Source: Roseateles terrae
Lineage (GTDB): Bacteria > Pseudomonadota > Gammaproteobacteria > Burkholderiales > Burkholderiaceae_C
Assembly (NCBI RefSeq): GCF_014192155.1
Contig: NZ_JACHXO010000003.1
Location: forward strand, 186,001 to 250,000
DNA: 64,000 nucleotides
Reading direction: 5' to 3'
Shown here: in pieces, positions 8,950-17,292 of the stretch
How the letters are laid out: each line of letters opens with the position of its first letter
How positions within the stretch are numbered: position 1 is the first letter of the stretch
Notes under the pieces: model-generated
What the model was told of the DNA's origin: nothing
The model's database searches: none
What the model saw: only the letters and a program-made list of their open reading frames with translations
Program-made: the position numbers and the translations under genes

Positions 8950-10668
8950 TCAATAAGCGACGTTCAGCTGCACCCAGGCGCGCTGACGTTCGGCACGGCC
9001 GTCGGCTTCCAGGCCGTTGGCGCTGCGGCCCTCATTGCGGCCCAGGGTGTGCGCCCAGGCGCTGCGAACGCTCCACCGCTCCCCCGAGACGTTGAAGCCC
9101 AGGCCGGCACCTGCCAGCCGGTAGTGATTGCTGGACGGATCCGCCAGCGCGCCCATCCAGGGGTTCTGGTGCTGCGTGATGCCGCCCACGTCCAGGAAGC
9201 CCAGCCCTTGCGCACGCAGGCCGTAGAAACGGAAGTCCCGGCGCACTTCCAGGCTGGCCAGCCAGCCGCTGTCGCCGGAGGCTTCCCCCACCGCATAGGC
9301 CCGCACACCTGCGGGGCCGCCGAGGATGAATTTCTCCGACGAATCCAGGTTGTCCGTGGACAGTTGGCCGTTGGCCGACACGAACACGCTCCAGCCACTC
9401 AGGCCCGGCAGGCTCTGGTTGCGGCCCAGATGCCAGTTCAGCTTGGTGAAGCCGCCCTGGGTCGAGGCGCCGAGGGCGTCCGCGCGGGCATCGTCCGGGT
9501 TGCGGTCCAGCGACACCTGGCCGGTGGCCACGCCCAGGCCCCAGTCGGTCTGGCCGCCGCCGAAGCGCTCATCCCACGCATTGGCACTGAAGCCGACATT
9601 CACCCGGTCCACCCGGCGGCGATGCAGGGACACACCCAGCGCATCGTCATCCAGACGGCGGTCTTCCGCGTCCAGATTCAGCCAGACGTTGCTTTCACGG
9701 GCGCGCAGCAGCGGGAAGCTCAGGCCGGCGCCGAGGCTGCGGGCGGTGCCGCGCAGCTCCAGTGGCGCCAGCTCCAGGCCCACGCTGTAGCGCAGGTAGG
9801 ACGCGTTGACGCTGGCGCGCAGGCCCTTGGGCGACAGGCCCCAGGCGTACGAGGCGGCGGCCTGACTGGTATCGCGGGTCTTGCTCAGCGACACGAAGGC
9901 CTGGTCTTCACGCTCCAGCGGGCGGTTCAGCACGCCGCGCACGGTGGCGCGGGCCTGACCGGTATAGCGGTTGGCGAAGTTGTCCAGCGAGGCGGAGACG
10001 CCCCAGGCGCGTTGCTCTTCCACCTGCGCGTCGATGCGGCTGGTGCCGGGCTGGTCGCCACGGGCCAGCGCCGAACGAACGGTGATGCCCGGCACGTCAC
10101 GCATCAGCAGCAGCGCGCGCTCCAGGTCATCCGCCCGGGCCGGGCCTTCCGGCAGGTTGGCATCGGCGATGGCGCGCAGGCGGGCCTGCAGCGCGGCATT
10201 GCCACCGGTCAGACCCAGCCGGCCGGGGCCGTCCTGCAGCCGGCCGGGCACCACGGTGATCTGCAGCTCGCCGCCGCTCAGGTCCTGGCGCGGCAGATAG
10301 GCGCGGGCCAGCAGATAACCCTTGGCCTGCAGACGCGCGGTGACGCGGGCCGCCAGGGCTTGCATCTGTGCATGGTTCAGTCGCTGGCCGACACCGTCGG
10401 CCACCCAGGCCTGCAGCTCGTTGTCGGTCGCCAGACCGTCGGCGCCGTTGAAGCGCACCTGCTGCACCCACGCGGTCAGGCCGTGCTGATCTGCGACCGC
10501 CGACAGCGGCGTGTCGGCCTTGGGTTCGGTGGATGGACGGCTGGCCGGTTGTTCGACTCGCTGCCGTTCATTGAGCAGCTGGCCGGCGTCTGGTGCGGCG
10601 GCCATCGTTAACAGCGGCGACATGCTCAGCAGAGCAGCCGCCATGCGCAGGTTCTTGATCTCGTGCAC
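8950..10668 (-). CDS. TpsB outer-membrane transporter (ShlB/FhaC/HecB family)
   Basis: A 572-residue outer-membrane pore that exports the adjacent adhesin. It starts with GTG, 6 nt after the ribosome site AAGGGA. A signal peptide ends near residue 25 (TMAAA). POTRA modules follow; VRFNGADGLATDNEL and RLQAKGYLLARAYLP are typical POTRA text, with QDLSGGELQITVVPGRL before the barrel. The C-terminal beta-barrel carries VRAY at 455-458, matching the VRGY/F lid-loop motif. It ends in WVQLNVAY with a terminal aromatic residue, as expected for BAM substrates. The adhesin ATG follows 27 nt after this stop, so the two form one operon in the TpsB-TpsA order. Confidence 0.93.
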   Translation of the reverse strand: MHEIKNLRMAAALLSMSPLLTMAAAPDAGQLLNERQRVEQPASRPSTEPKADTPLSAVADQHGLTAWVQQVRFNGADGLATDNELQAWVADGVGQRLNHAQMQALAARVTARLQAKGYLLARAYLPRQDLSGGELQITVVPGRLQDGPGRLGLTGGNAALQARLRAIADANLPEGPARADDLERALLLMRDVPGITVRSALARGDQPGTSRIDAQVEEQRAWGVSASLDNFANRYTGQARATVRGVLNRPLEREDQAFVSLSKTRDTSQAAASYAWGLSPKGLRASVNASYLRYSVGLELAPLELRGTARSLGAGLSFPLLRARESNVWLNLDAEDRRLDDDALGVSLHRRRVDRVNVGFSANAWDERFGGGQTDWGLGVATGQVSLDRNPDDARADALGASTQGGFTKLNWHLGRNQSLPGLSGWSVFVSANGQLSTDNLDSSEKFILGGPAGVRAYAVGEASGDSGWLASLEVRRDFRFYGLRAQGLGFLDVGGITQHQNPWMGALADPSSNHYRLAGAGLGFNVSGERWSVRSAWAHTLGRNEGRSANGLEADGRAERQRAWVQLNVAY

Positions 10669-10885
10669 CGGGGTTCCCTTGGTCTTGTGTGCTTGGGGCG
10701 CGTTTATCCGCGTCCCGGCCCCCGGCGGGTTTTGCGAAAACGCCGACGGCCTTTGCCAAAAGGAATGACGCCGTACATTGAGTGCAACGTTGTGAAATTT
10801 TTACGTGGTACTTGTGCGCGGGGCGCGACGTCTTGCGCCTGCCGCGACCGAAATCTTCAGACGCGCGCCGGACAATCTGTTCCCT
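10669..10885. promoter_or_regulatory. Divergent control region between the TPS operon and the AraC-type regulator
   Basis: This 217-bp region must hold the promoters for both directions. It is AT-richer than its surroundings around 10775-10805. It contains the perfect 8-bp palindrome CAACGTTG (10785-10792), a small hairpin with CCTTT/AAAGG arms at 10750-10763, and GTTTT-GCG-AAAAC near 10729-10741. No exact sigma-70 promoter could be fixed by eye. The divergent layout suggests the kinase/regulator pair controls the adhesin, but that is inference. Confidence 0.4.
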
Positions 10886-11695
10886 ATGACGGAGACCGAT
10901 TCCGCCGTCCCGCCCGGGGCCACGGCGCCACTGATACTGCTGATCGATGACGTGCCCGAAGACCTGCGTTGGCTGAACGAGCTGTTACGCAAGGAATATC
11001 GGATGGCCCTGGCCCACAGCGGACACCAGGGCCTTCAGCGCGCGCAGGCCTTGCGCCCGCAATTGATCCTGCTGGACGTCGGCCTGCCCGACATGGACGG
11101 CTTTGCGCTGTGCCGGCTGCTCAAGAGCGACCCCATCACGGCAGCGACGCCGGTGCTGTTCCTCAGCGCCCACAACCAGCCGGACGATCGGGTGAACGGA
11201 CTGGGTCTGGGGGCGGTGGACTTCATCAGCAAGCCTTTCTGGCCGGAAGAGGTGCTGGCGCGGGTGCGGGTGCATCTGGCGCTGGCGGCGCAGCGGCAGG
11301 CAAAGGCCGACAGCGAGGACACCCCGCCGGACGTGACCGACGGGCAGACCCGCAATCCGGAGGGGCTGCTGGTGCAGGAGGCGGTGCGCTACATCCGTGC
11401 CCATCTGGCGGAACTCCCGCCAGTGCCGGAACTGGCCCGGCGCATCGGCCTGCATGAGAAGCGGCTGCTGGCCCTGTTCCGGGACCATCTGGGACAGACG
11501 GTGTCGGGTTTTGTCAGCGAAGAGCGCATGCAGCACGGCGCCCGGCTGCTGGCGGAGACCGGCATGGCGGTGCAGCAGGTGGCGCTGTCGGTGGGATTCA
11601 ACAATCCCGGCAACTTTGCGACGGCCTTCCGCACCCGATTCGGTCAGAGCCCCATGGCCTACCGCAGTGCCGCCCGCGAAGGCAGCGTGCAGTGA
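10886..11695 (+). CDS. Response regulator with AraC-type DNA-binding domain
   Basis: A 269-residue cytoplasmic transcription regulator, counted from the ATG at 10886 (MTETDS); an in-frame extension to 10805 lacks support. The N-terminal receiver has an acidic pair in LLIDDVPED, phospho-acceptor Asp64 in LLDVGLPDMDG and a lysine in FISKPF. The C-terminal half is an AraC-type double helix-turn-helix, from LPPVPELARRIGLHEKRL to GFNNPGNFATAFRTRFG, ending SPMAYR as in many AraC proteins. Its stop overlaps the GTG start of the downstream sensor kinase (GTGA), so the two are translationally coupled and are almost certainly partners. It is transcribed away from the TPS operon. Confidence 0.9.
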   Translation: MTETDSAVPPGATAPLILLIDDVPEDLRWLNELLRKEYRMALAHSGHQGLQRAQALRPQLILLDVGLPDMDGFALCRLLKSDPITAATPVLFLSAHNQPDDRVNGLGLGAVDFISKPFWPEEVLARVRVHLALAAQRQAKADSEDTPPDVTDGQTRNPEGLLVQEAVRYIRAHLAELPPVPELARRIGLHEKRLLALFRDHLGQTVSGFVSEERMQHGARLLAETGMAVQQVALSVGFNNPGNFATAFRTRFGQSPMAYRSAAREGSVQ

Positions 11696-14127
11696 CAAAG
11701 CAGCCGCGGGGGCAGGCCGGGCGGGGGTGGTGCCGGAGGGCACGGCTCCCCACCGTGCCGCTCGCCGGGCTGCTGGCTGCGTTCCTGGCTTCGCTGCGGA
11801 CCTGGTTGCTGCTCGGCCCCCTGCTGCTGCTGGCAGTCACCTCAGCCCGCGCCCAAGGGGTGCTGGAGCTGGAGGTCCATCAGCCGGTAGTCGATCTGAC
11901 GCCCTATCTCTGGCTGCATGTGGACCCAGGCGCCAAAGCCAGCCTCGCCGAGGTGCTGGCATCCAGCGACTTCATCGCCGCCCAGCGCCATGACCTGCAG
12001 CCCGGCTACACCGCCGCCGCCTACTGGCTGCGCATCCGCCTGCACAACGGCACGACGGACGCCATCCGTCGCGAGCTGCGGGTGCCCCCGGCGCGGCTGG
12101 AACAGATCACCCTCTTCTCCCGCGCCGAGCCCCTGGGCTGGCATCGCTCGGATGCCGGCCTGTCAGTACCCTTCTCCCAGCGGGAACTGCCGCACCGGGT
12201 GAGCACCTTCTCGGTGGAGGTGGAACCGGGCCAGCAGGTGGAACTGCTGCTGCGAGTCGCCAGCCGCAGCTCGATCAATCTGCGTCCGCAGCTCTGGGAA
12301 CCGGCCGCCCTGGCGCTGCGCCAGCAGCGGGAACTGCTGGCGGACGGCCTGATGCTGGGCATGATGAGCCTGCTGCTGCTGCTCGCCCTGGCGCTGGGTG
12401 GCCTGCTCAAGGACCGCGCCTACATCTACACCGCGCTTTATGTGCTGAGCTACATGCTGTATGAATCCGGCATGCGCGGCACCAGCTTCATGCTGCTCTG
12501 GCCGAATGCCACCGACTGGGCGCTGCGTTCCCTCTCCACCTTCGCGATCTTCACCACGCTGCTGCAGGTGCTGGCGCTGGTGCGCATGCTGGGTCTGGCG
12601 CGCAGCCAGCCGCGGCTGCAGCGTGCGCTGCGGGTGGTGGCCCTGGCCAACTTCCTGGGCGTGGGCCTGTGCGTCTTCGCCGACTATGCGCTGGGCACTT
12701 TCATCACCGCGCAGTTCAACACCGCTCTCCTGCTGGCGATGATCGTGGCGGCGTGGCGGGCCTGGCAGGAGCGTCATCCGCTGGCCAAGCCGTGGCTGGG
12801 CATGCTGGTAGCCGGCATGATCGGCATGACGCCGCGATATGCGGAACTGCTGGGGCTGACGCCTTACAGCGCGCTGAGTGACTATGCGCCGCCCATCGCC
12901 AGCCTGCTCGGTACGCTGCTGGTGCTGGGCGGGCTGCTGCGACGGATGCAGCGTCAGAAGGCGCGGCAGGAGCTGCGGCTGGAGATGGCGGTGCGGGAGC
13001 GGACACTGGCGCTGGATGAAGCCCGCGAGCGCGCCGAGCGCAGCGACAAGGCCAAGGGCCGCCTGCTGGGGTATCTGGGTCATGATCTGCGCGCACCGCT
13101 GGCCTCGATGGTGCAGGTGGCGCGGCAACTGCGGCCGGATGGCGACTTCGAGCCGAACCGGCATGCCATCGAACACAGCAGCCTGCTGGCGCTGGAGATG
13201 ATCGACGAGATGCAGCATTTCTCGCGGGCGCCGGAGTCGGAAGCGCGGCTGGAGATCCTGCCGGCGCCGCTGTATCTGCATGGGCTGCTGCAGGAGATCG
13301 TGCATCAGAGCCAGGCGCTGGCGCGGGCGGGCGGCAACGCCCTGACGCTGATGATCTCGCATGAGCTGCCTTCGGTGGTGCAGCTGGATGCGCGTCGCTT
13401 GCGGCAGGTGCTGGTGAACCTGCTGGCCAATGCGGCCAAATTCACCCGTGGCGGACGCATCGTGCTGCAGGCGGGGGTGACCGAGGACGGGCATCTGGCC
13501 GTGGCGGTGAAGGACAACGGACCCGGCATTGCTGAAGAAGACCTGACGCGGGTGTTTGCGCCGTTTGTCCGCGCGCCGACGGAGGCGTTCCGGCCGGGCA
13601 TCGGCCTGGGGCTCAGCATCGTGCAGCAGCTGGTGGAGGCGATGGACGGGCAGATCGCGGTGCACAGCCGGCCCGGCCAGGGCGCGCGGTTCGAGGTCCG
13701 CCTGCCGTGGGTGCCGGCGCAGGAAGATGAAGTGTTCTGGCCGCCGTCACGGCCGTGGCTGGCTCAGCCGGTTGGTGACGGCCACGTGGCGCTGCTGCTC
13801 GACCACTGCGCCGTGGTGCGGGAAGCGCTGCGGGAGCGTCTGGTGCTGGCAGGCTTCGAATGCCTGGAGGCGTCCAGTCCGCAGGAGGCGGATGCGCTGA
13901 TGCGTGAGCATCCGGTGCGGCTGCTGGTGGTGGAGCCGGAGCTGACGGACGACATGCCGGCCTGGCTTGCCGCCTGGCGGCGTCGGCCGCGCACCGCCCT
14001 GCTCTACTGCAGTCAGTGGCACGCGTCGGCCGCAGGCAGCCCGCCGCGGCTGCTCAAGCCGGCGCCGGAGAGCGATTGGTGGATGACGGTGTCAGCCCTG
14101 ATGCGTCGGGAAGAAGCGCTGCAGTGA
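11692..14127 (+). CDS. Hybrid sensor histidine kinase with 7TMR-DISM sensor and degenerate receiver
   Basis: An 811-residue inner-membrane kinase, the likely partner of the regulator at 10886. After an N-terminal hydrophobic leader, a periplasmic 7TMR-DISMED2-like domain (about 60-210, with AAYWLRIRLHN and VELLLRVASR) precedes seven predicted membrane segments (about 220-410) and a short coiled coil. The HisKA domain has His464 in GYLGHDLRAPL. The HATPase domain shows VNLLANAAKF, KDNGPGIAEED and GIGLGLSIV. The C-terminal receiver-like domain has Glu748 (VVEPEL) where the phospho-Asp is expected, while the conserved Lys (LLKPAP) is kept, so it probably cannot be phosphorylated normally. The gene starts with GTG inside the stop of the regulator gene and ends 36 bp inside the convergent methyltransferase gene. 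Confidence 0.88.
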   Translation: MTKQPRGQAGRGWCRRARLPTVPLAGLLAAFLASLRTWLLLGPLLLLAVTSARAQGVLELEVHQPVVDLTPYLWLHVDPGAKASLAEVLASSDFIAAQRHDLQPGYTAAAYWLRIRLHNGTTDAIRRELRVPPARLEQITLFSRAEPLGWHRSDAGLSVPFSQRELPHRVSTFSVEVEPGQQVELLLRVASRSSINLRPQLWEPAALALRQQRELLADGLMLGMMSLLLLLALALGGLLKDRAYIYTALYVLSYMLYESGMRGTSFMLLWPNATDWALRSLSTFAIFTTLLQVLALVRMLGLARSQPRLQRALRVVALANFLGVGLCVFADYALGTFITAQFNTALLLAMIVAAWRAWQERHPLAKPWLGMLVAGMIGMTPRYAELLGLTPYSALSDYAPPIASLLGTLLVLGGLLRRMQRQKARQELRLEMAVRERTLALDEARERAERSDKAKGRLLGYLGHDLRAPLASMVQVARQLRPDGDFEPNRHAIEHSSLLALEMIDEMQHFSRAPESEARLEILPAPLYLHGLLQEIVHQSQALARAGGNALTLMISHELPSVVQLDARRLRQVLVNLLANAAKFTRGGRIVLQAGVTEDGHLAVAVKDNGPGIAEEDLTRVFAPFVRAPTEAFRPGIGLGLSIVQQLVEAMDGQIAVHSRPGQGARFEVRLPWVPAQEDEVFWPPSRPWLAQPVGDGHVALLLDHCAVVREALRERLVLAGFECLEASSPQEADALMREHPVRLLVVEPELTDDMPAWLAAWRRRPRTALLYCSQWHASAAGSPPRLLKPAPESDWWMTVSALMRREEALQ

Positions 14128-14838
14128 TAGCGGTCGGGTGCTGAGCCACAAGGCGTCCGCATCCAGCGCCTCGGGGGGCGTGAAGCCTTCCGCCCTCAGC
14201 AGCTCGGCGATCGCAGCCACGTCCAGGGTGATGACGCTGAAGACGTGGGTCCATGTGTCCGGGCCGATGCGGTATTGCAGCGTCATGCGCACCTGGGTGC
14301 CCTCCGGCTCCGGGCTTCTGGTTGCGGCGAGGACTTCGATCGGCGCGTCCGGACGACCCAGCACATCGCCCACCTGGGAGGACAGCATCCAGCCGGGGGC
14401 CTGTCGCTTGAGGAGGAAGCGCCCGTCGGACGCCACATGCCGGGCGGCTGCCGCCACGAAGGCGCGGCGCACGGCGGCATCGGCGTGATTGATCATGCCG
14501 CTGGGAAGCAGCACGACGTCGAAGCGCTGATCCAGGTGGAGGGTTTCGATGTCGGCCTGCACGCAGTGAACGGATGGGTGCAGATGGGCGAGCATGTCGG
14601 CGGAGTTGTCGACGCCGGTGACCTCGCAGCCCCATTCGAGGAGACGATGGGTGAGGCGACCCGTGCCGCATCCTAATTCGAGCACTGAAGTGCCGGCAGG
14701 CAGCAGCGGGCGGAGCAGTTCAATCTCACCCGCGTAGACGGAGCGGCGGTAGAGCTCTACCGAGCATCCATCCGCCGCTTGCGGTCCGGGGCCGGAGCCG
14801 CTGAAGTGCACGGGGAGTGAGGGATAGGACAGTGCCAT
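14092..14838 (-). CDS. Class I SAM-dependent methyltransferase
   Basis: A 248-residue soluble protein. The start at 14838 (MALSYPSL) gives a normal family length; the longer frame upstream lacks coding bias. Motif I is VLELGCGTG at residues 52-60, followed by VTGVDNSADML (motif II acidic loop) and FDVVLLPSGMINH (motif IV region). It belongs to the Methyltransf_25/11 type. The substrate cannot be told from sequence. Its 3' end overlaps the convergent sensor kinase gene by 36 bp. Confidence 0.85.
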   Translation of the reverse strand: MALSYPSLPVHFSGSGPGPQAADGCSVELYRRSVYAGEIELLRPLLPAGTSVLELGCGTGRLTHRLLEWGCEVTGVDNSADMLAHLHPSVHCVQADIETLHLDQRFDVVLLPSGMINHADAAVRRAFVAAAARHVASDGRFLLKRQAPGWMLSSQVGDVLGRPDAPIEVLAATRSPEPEGTQVRMTLQYRIGPDTWTHVFSVITLDVAAIAELLRAEGFTPPEALDADALWLSTRPLSLQRFFPTHQG

Positions 14839-14978
14839 GTGAGCGGGGCCAGGTGCGGTGGAGGATGACCGGGAGCGCCTTCGCTCGCAGCATAACGTCG
14901 CGGTGTTGCGGGATCGCAAGAACGGCCGCAGATTTGCAAAGTATGGAAAGAGTCGACGCGGAAAGACGATCTGAGTTG

Positions 14979-15001
14979 CTGTAGATTTCTGAGGTCTACA
15001 G
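14979..15001. promoter_or_regulatory. 7-bp inverted repeat upstream of the small ORF
   Basis: CTGTAGA and TCTACAG are perfect inverse complements separated by 9 nt. They lie about 60-80 bp upstream of the small gene at 15061, in the AT-richer divergent region between it and the methyltransferase. This could be an operator; no family is assigned. Confidence 0.45.
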
Positions 15002-15060
15002 AATTCACGCAGCGGGGCTTGGGCTCTTTCAAGCCGCCGTTGCTCATGCCAGGAGCTTCG

Positions 15061-15267
15061 ATGTCTGAGACTGCATTTCTGCCCACGAAAGCCCGGGCTG
15101 CACTGTGCGCGTTTCTTGAATCGGACCACACCAAAGCAGTGATGGCGGATCCTGAATTCAGACGAGGGCTGGCCGAAGTGGCTCGTGAGGTTTCCGAACT
15201 CGCCGCCACACGCAAGCGAGCGCGGGAGATCAGCAGCGAGGTGATTCACCAGCCGGTGGCCATCTGA
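15061..15267 (+). CDS. Small uncharacterised protein, 68 residues
   Basis: Starts MSETAFLPTK at an ATG preceded by AGGAG at ideal spacing, the best evidence that this is a real gene. The protein is mostly helical and charged, with AALCAFLESD, EFRRGLAEVAREVSEL and RKRAREISSEV. It has no membrane segment or signal peptide. No family is recognised. It is convergent with a frameshifted gene (stops 10 bp apart) and sits in a patch with weaker GC bias than its surroundings. A role as a small regulatory or accessory protein is possible but unsupported. Confidence 0.6.
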   Translation: MSETAFLPTKARAALCAFLESDHTKAVMADPEFRRGLAEVAREVSELAATRKRAREISSEVIHQPVAI

Positions 15268-15276
15268 CTCAGCGGT

Positions 15277-15712
15277 TCAAGCGGCCATCGATGCCGTTTC
15301 GGAACTCTTCTTGCTGGCAGTGGTCGTTCGTCCTGTTGAACTTTTTTCAAGGACCTGAGCAGCAGCACGCAGCAAGGTCATCAGATCCCGATCCAGTCCC
15401 CGACACGCATGGTCGTCCAGCGACAGCAGGCAGGCAGTGATCACCGAAAAAAAAGGTGTCTGCATCCGGAGCGTTGAACGGCAACAAGCAGAGCAGTCCG
15501 CCGCCCTGACGAAGTGCAGTCGCGTCAAAATAGACTTCCAGCACCGGACAACCCTCGGCCTCCGAGTTGACGGTCCAAAAACTGGTGACCCAGACATGCT
15601 TGGGGAACGGTTTCAGCAGAACTTCGGCGACCGCGTCCCGGTCGATCCAGCGACACGCTCGTAGCCCCGCCTTGAGGTCGGTCACGGTCCGTAGCGAAAT
15701 GGACCAGGACAA
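15277..15712 (-). pseudogene. Uncharacterised gene broken by a frameshift at an 8-T run
   Basis: One coding frame runs from about 15712 (TTG, LSWSISLRTV) to FNAPDADTFFF and is then lost. Removing one T from the run of eight (15447-15454) joins it smoothly to SVITACLLSLDDHACRGL, DLMTLLRAAAQVLEKSS and the stop at 15277. Both parts have the expected GC-rich third positions. The open frame also extends upstream to about 15785 (KIGRYFETRAQQWYAPGT) without an ATG/GTG/TTG, so a second lesion near the start, by GAGAAAGATGG, is likely. The product would be about 145-170 residues, cytoplasmic, with no recognised domain. The choices are a true pseudogene, a slippery expressed gene, or a sequencing error in the homopolymer. 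Confidence 0.6.
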
Positions 15713-15859
15713 TTCCGGAACCTTCGTCCCAGGCGCATACCACTGCTGTGCGCGCGTCTCGAAGTAGCGACCGATCTTCCATCTTTCTCTCCGGCATCGA
15801 GGCGCTGCAATGAAGCTCGCAAGTCTGTCACTTCGATGCCGGGAGCAGGTCCAAGACGA

Positions 15860-16567
15860 TCAAGGTCGGATGACACCCTTCAGCCGGTCTCGGCCGCCGA
15901 CCGTGGGCGTGGCGTGCAAGGTGTCGGTGCCCATTGCCTGCGCCCGCCGGGCCGCTTCGGGCATCAGCCGGTTCCCTGCGCTGCGCCAGCCGCGCCACAG
16001 TTCTTCCAGATACGGCAGGATCTCGAAGAACAAGATCACCAGCAGAACGGTCGCGAGGTAGCCGGTGGGCAGTGGCGTGTCCTTCCACGCCAGCGAGAAG
16101 TCCGCCGCCTCCGGCCCCGCGCCCACCAGCGCCGCGGCCTGCGGCCAGTGCAGAGCCACCACCGCAATGATGGCCATCAGCGGAATCATCTCCAGGAAGC
16201 TGTGCACATGCTGCTCCAGCACCGTCACCACCCGCGCCGTGGTGGCGTAGCTGACGTCCCACAGCGCGGTCAGTTCATGGATGAAGAAGCAGACCACCAT
16301 CACCGCGATGACCCCCGCGTTGATGCGCAGGAACAGGCAGGCCAGCACCGGCAGGCCCACCTCCACGAACATCAGCAGGTGAATCAGTGATTCCTTCGCA
16401 CCGGTCGTGCGTTCGATGTTCGCCGCCCGGTGGCAGAACCAGTCCGCCACACCGGCGACGAGCCACAGCGGCAGGATGAAATACAGCAGGATCAGCTCGG
16501 TGGGATCCGAGCCGGCGGATGGCATGGCCTGAGCGGCCATCGGCAGCGCAGCGCTGGTGATCGACAT
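15860..16567 (-). CDS. Multi-pass membrane protein with conserved histidines, function unknown
   Basis: A 235-residue integral inner-membrane protein with about five hydrophobic segments. Polar residues cluster at membrane edges: DWFCHRAANIERT, FFIHELTALWDVSYA and LEQHVHSFLEMIP. The repeated His/Glu/Asp pairs near helices suggest metal or substrate binding, as in some histidine-rich membrane hydrolases or desaturase-like folds, but no family is recognised. The C-terminal tail after the last helix is basic and cytoplasmic. It lies downstream of the Lrp-type gene on the same strand, separated by 190 bp of tandem repeats. Confidence 0.75.
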   Translation of the reverse strand: MSITSAALPMAAQAMPSAGSDPTELILLYFILPLWLVAGVADWFCHRAANIERTTGAKESLIHLLMFVEVGLPVLACLFLRINAGVIAVMVVCFFIHELTALWDVSYATTARVVTVLEQHVHSFLEMIPLMAIIAVVALHWPQAAALVGAGPEAADFSLAWKDTPLPTGYLATVLLVILFFEILPYLEELWRGWRSAGNRLMPEAARRAQAMGTDTLHATPTVGGRDRLKGVIRP

Positions 16568-16619
16568 GGGAGGCTCCCGGAGTGGGCATGCAATGGCCGA
16601 CCCGTAGCAATCAGGGTGC

Positions 16620-16672
16620 CTAACCGCCGCCTAACCGCCGCCTGCACGACGCCTGCCGCCGCCTACCGTAGC
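16620..16672. repeat. Degenerate 10-11-bp tandem repeat
   Basis: Two identical 11-bp units CTAACCGCCGC are followed by decaying copies CTGCACGACGC, CTGCCGCCGC and CTACCGTAGC. It lies between the membrane protein start (16567) and the array at 16689. Confidence 0.75.
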
Positions 16673-16688
16673 CTTCCCGACCCGTCCC

Positions 16689-16754
16689 GCATCTCCGCAG
16701 CGTCTCCGAAGCATCTGCACGGCATCTGCACGGCATCGCCACCGCATCTCCGCT
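16689..16754. repeat. 11-bp tandem repeat, six units, next to the Lrp-type gene stop
   Basis: Six in-register 11-bp units share the form GCATCTSCRCR: GCATCTCCGCA, GCGTCTCCGAA, GCATCTGCACG (twice), GCATCGCCACC and GCATCTCCGCT. The array ends 4 bp before the stop codon of the Lrp-type gene (16758), so it lies in that gene's 3' flank. Confidence 0.85.
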
Positions 16755-16757
16755 GCT

Positions 16758-17258
16758 TCAGCGCCGCAGATGCCCCAACGGCAGCGCCCCCCCGGCCTTC
16801 ACCTCGCCCAGCGAGAAACTGGTGTGGATGTCCTTCACATTCGGCAGGTTCAGCAGCGTGTCGATGGAGAAGCGGCTGAACGCATCCAGGTCGGTCGCCA
16901 TCACCTGCAGCTCAAAGGTGCCGGCGCCGCTGATGTAGTGGCAGGCAATCACCTCCGGCAGCGCCCGGATCGCCTGTTCCAGTTCGCGGGTGGCGGCGCC
17001 GTTGTTGCGGTCGGCATCCACCCGCACAAAGGCCAGAACGCCCAGGCCCAGCTTGCGCCGGTCGATCTCGGCGCGGTAGCCGGTGATGAAGCCCTGCTCC
17101 TCCAGCCGCCGGACCCGCCGCCAGGTGGGCGCGGCAGACAGCCCGATGCGCGCGGCCAGCTCCGCATTCGACAACCGGGCTTCCTTCTGCAGCGCAGCGA
17201 GGATGGCGACGTCATAGCGGTCCAGGCCGGTGGCGGTGGTGCCACCGATGTCGTCCAT
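16758..17258 (-). CDS. Lrp/AsnC-family transcriptional regulator
   Basis: A 166-residue regulator. The start at 17258 (MDDIGGTTATGLDRYDVAIL) gives the usual Lrp layout; an in-frame extension to 17393 would add a low-complexity Ser/Gly/Thr stretch encoded by tandem repeats. A winged HTH (about 12-60: LSNAELAARIGLSAAPTWRR) is followed by a RAM ligand-binding domain (about 75-155: GLGVLAFVRVDADR, ALPEVIACHYISGAGTFEL). Lrp/AsnC proteins sense amino acids and often control the adjacent catabolic gene. Here the divergent neighbour is indolepyruvate ferredoxin oxidoreductase, an aromatic amino acid catabolic enzyme, with a strong dyad between the two. Confidence 0.9.
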   Translation of the reverse strand: MDDIGGTTATGLDRYDVAILAALQKEARLSNAELAARIGLSAAPTWRRVRRLEEQGFITGYRAEIDRRKLGLGVLAFVRVDADRNNGAATRELEQAIRALPEVIACHYISGAGTFELQVMATDLDAFSRFSIDTLLNLPNVKDIHTSFSLGEVKAGGALPLGHLRR

Positions 17259-17292
17259 GTCCGCGCTGATGCCTTTGCCCACGCCAGGGCTG

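Noticed and set aside
3557-8956. Open frame of 1799 codons on the plus strand opposite the adhesin gene
   Set aside because: It is the antisense shadow of a GC-rich repetitive gene. Its translation is Ala/Gly/Arg/His-rich without domains, while the opposite strand encodes a complete TpsA protein.
14839-15249. Longer start for the methyltransferase
   Set aside because: The extension of 137 residues is Arg/Cys-rich, crosses the small ORF on the other strand and lacks coding bias.
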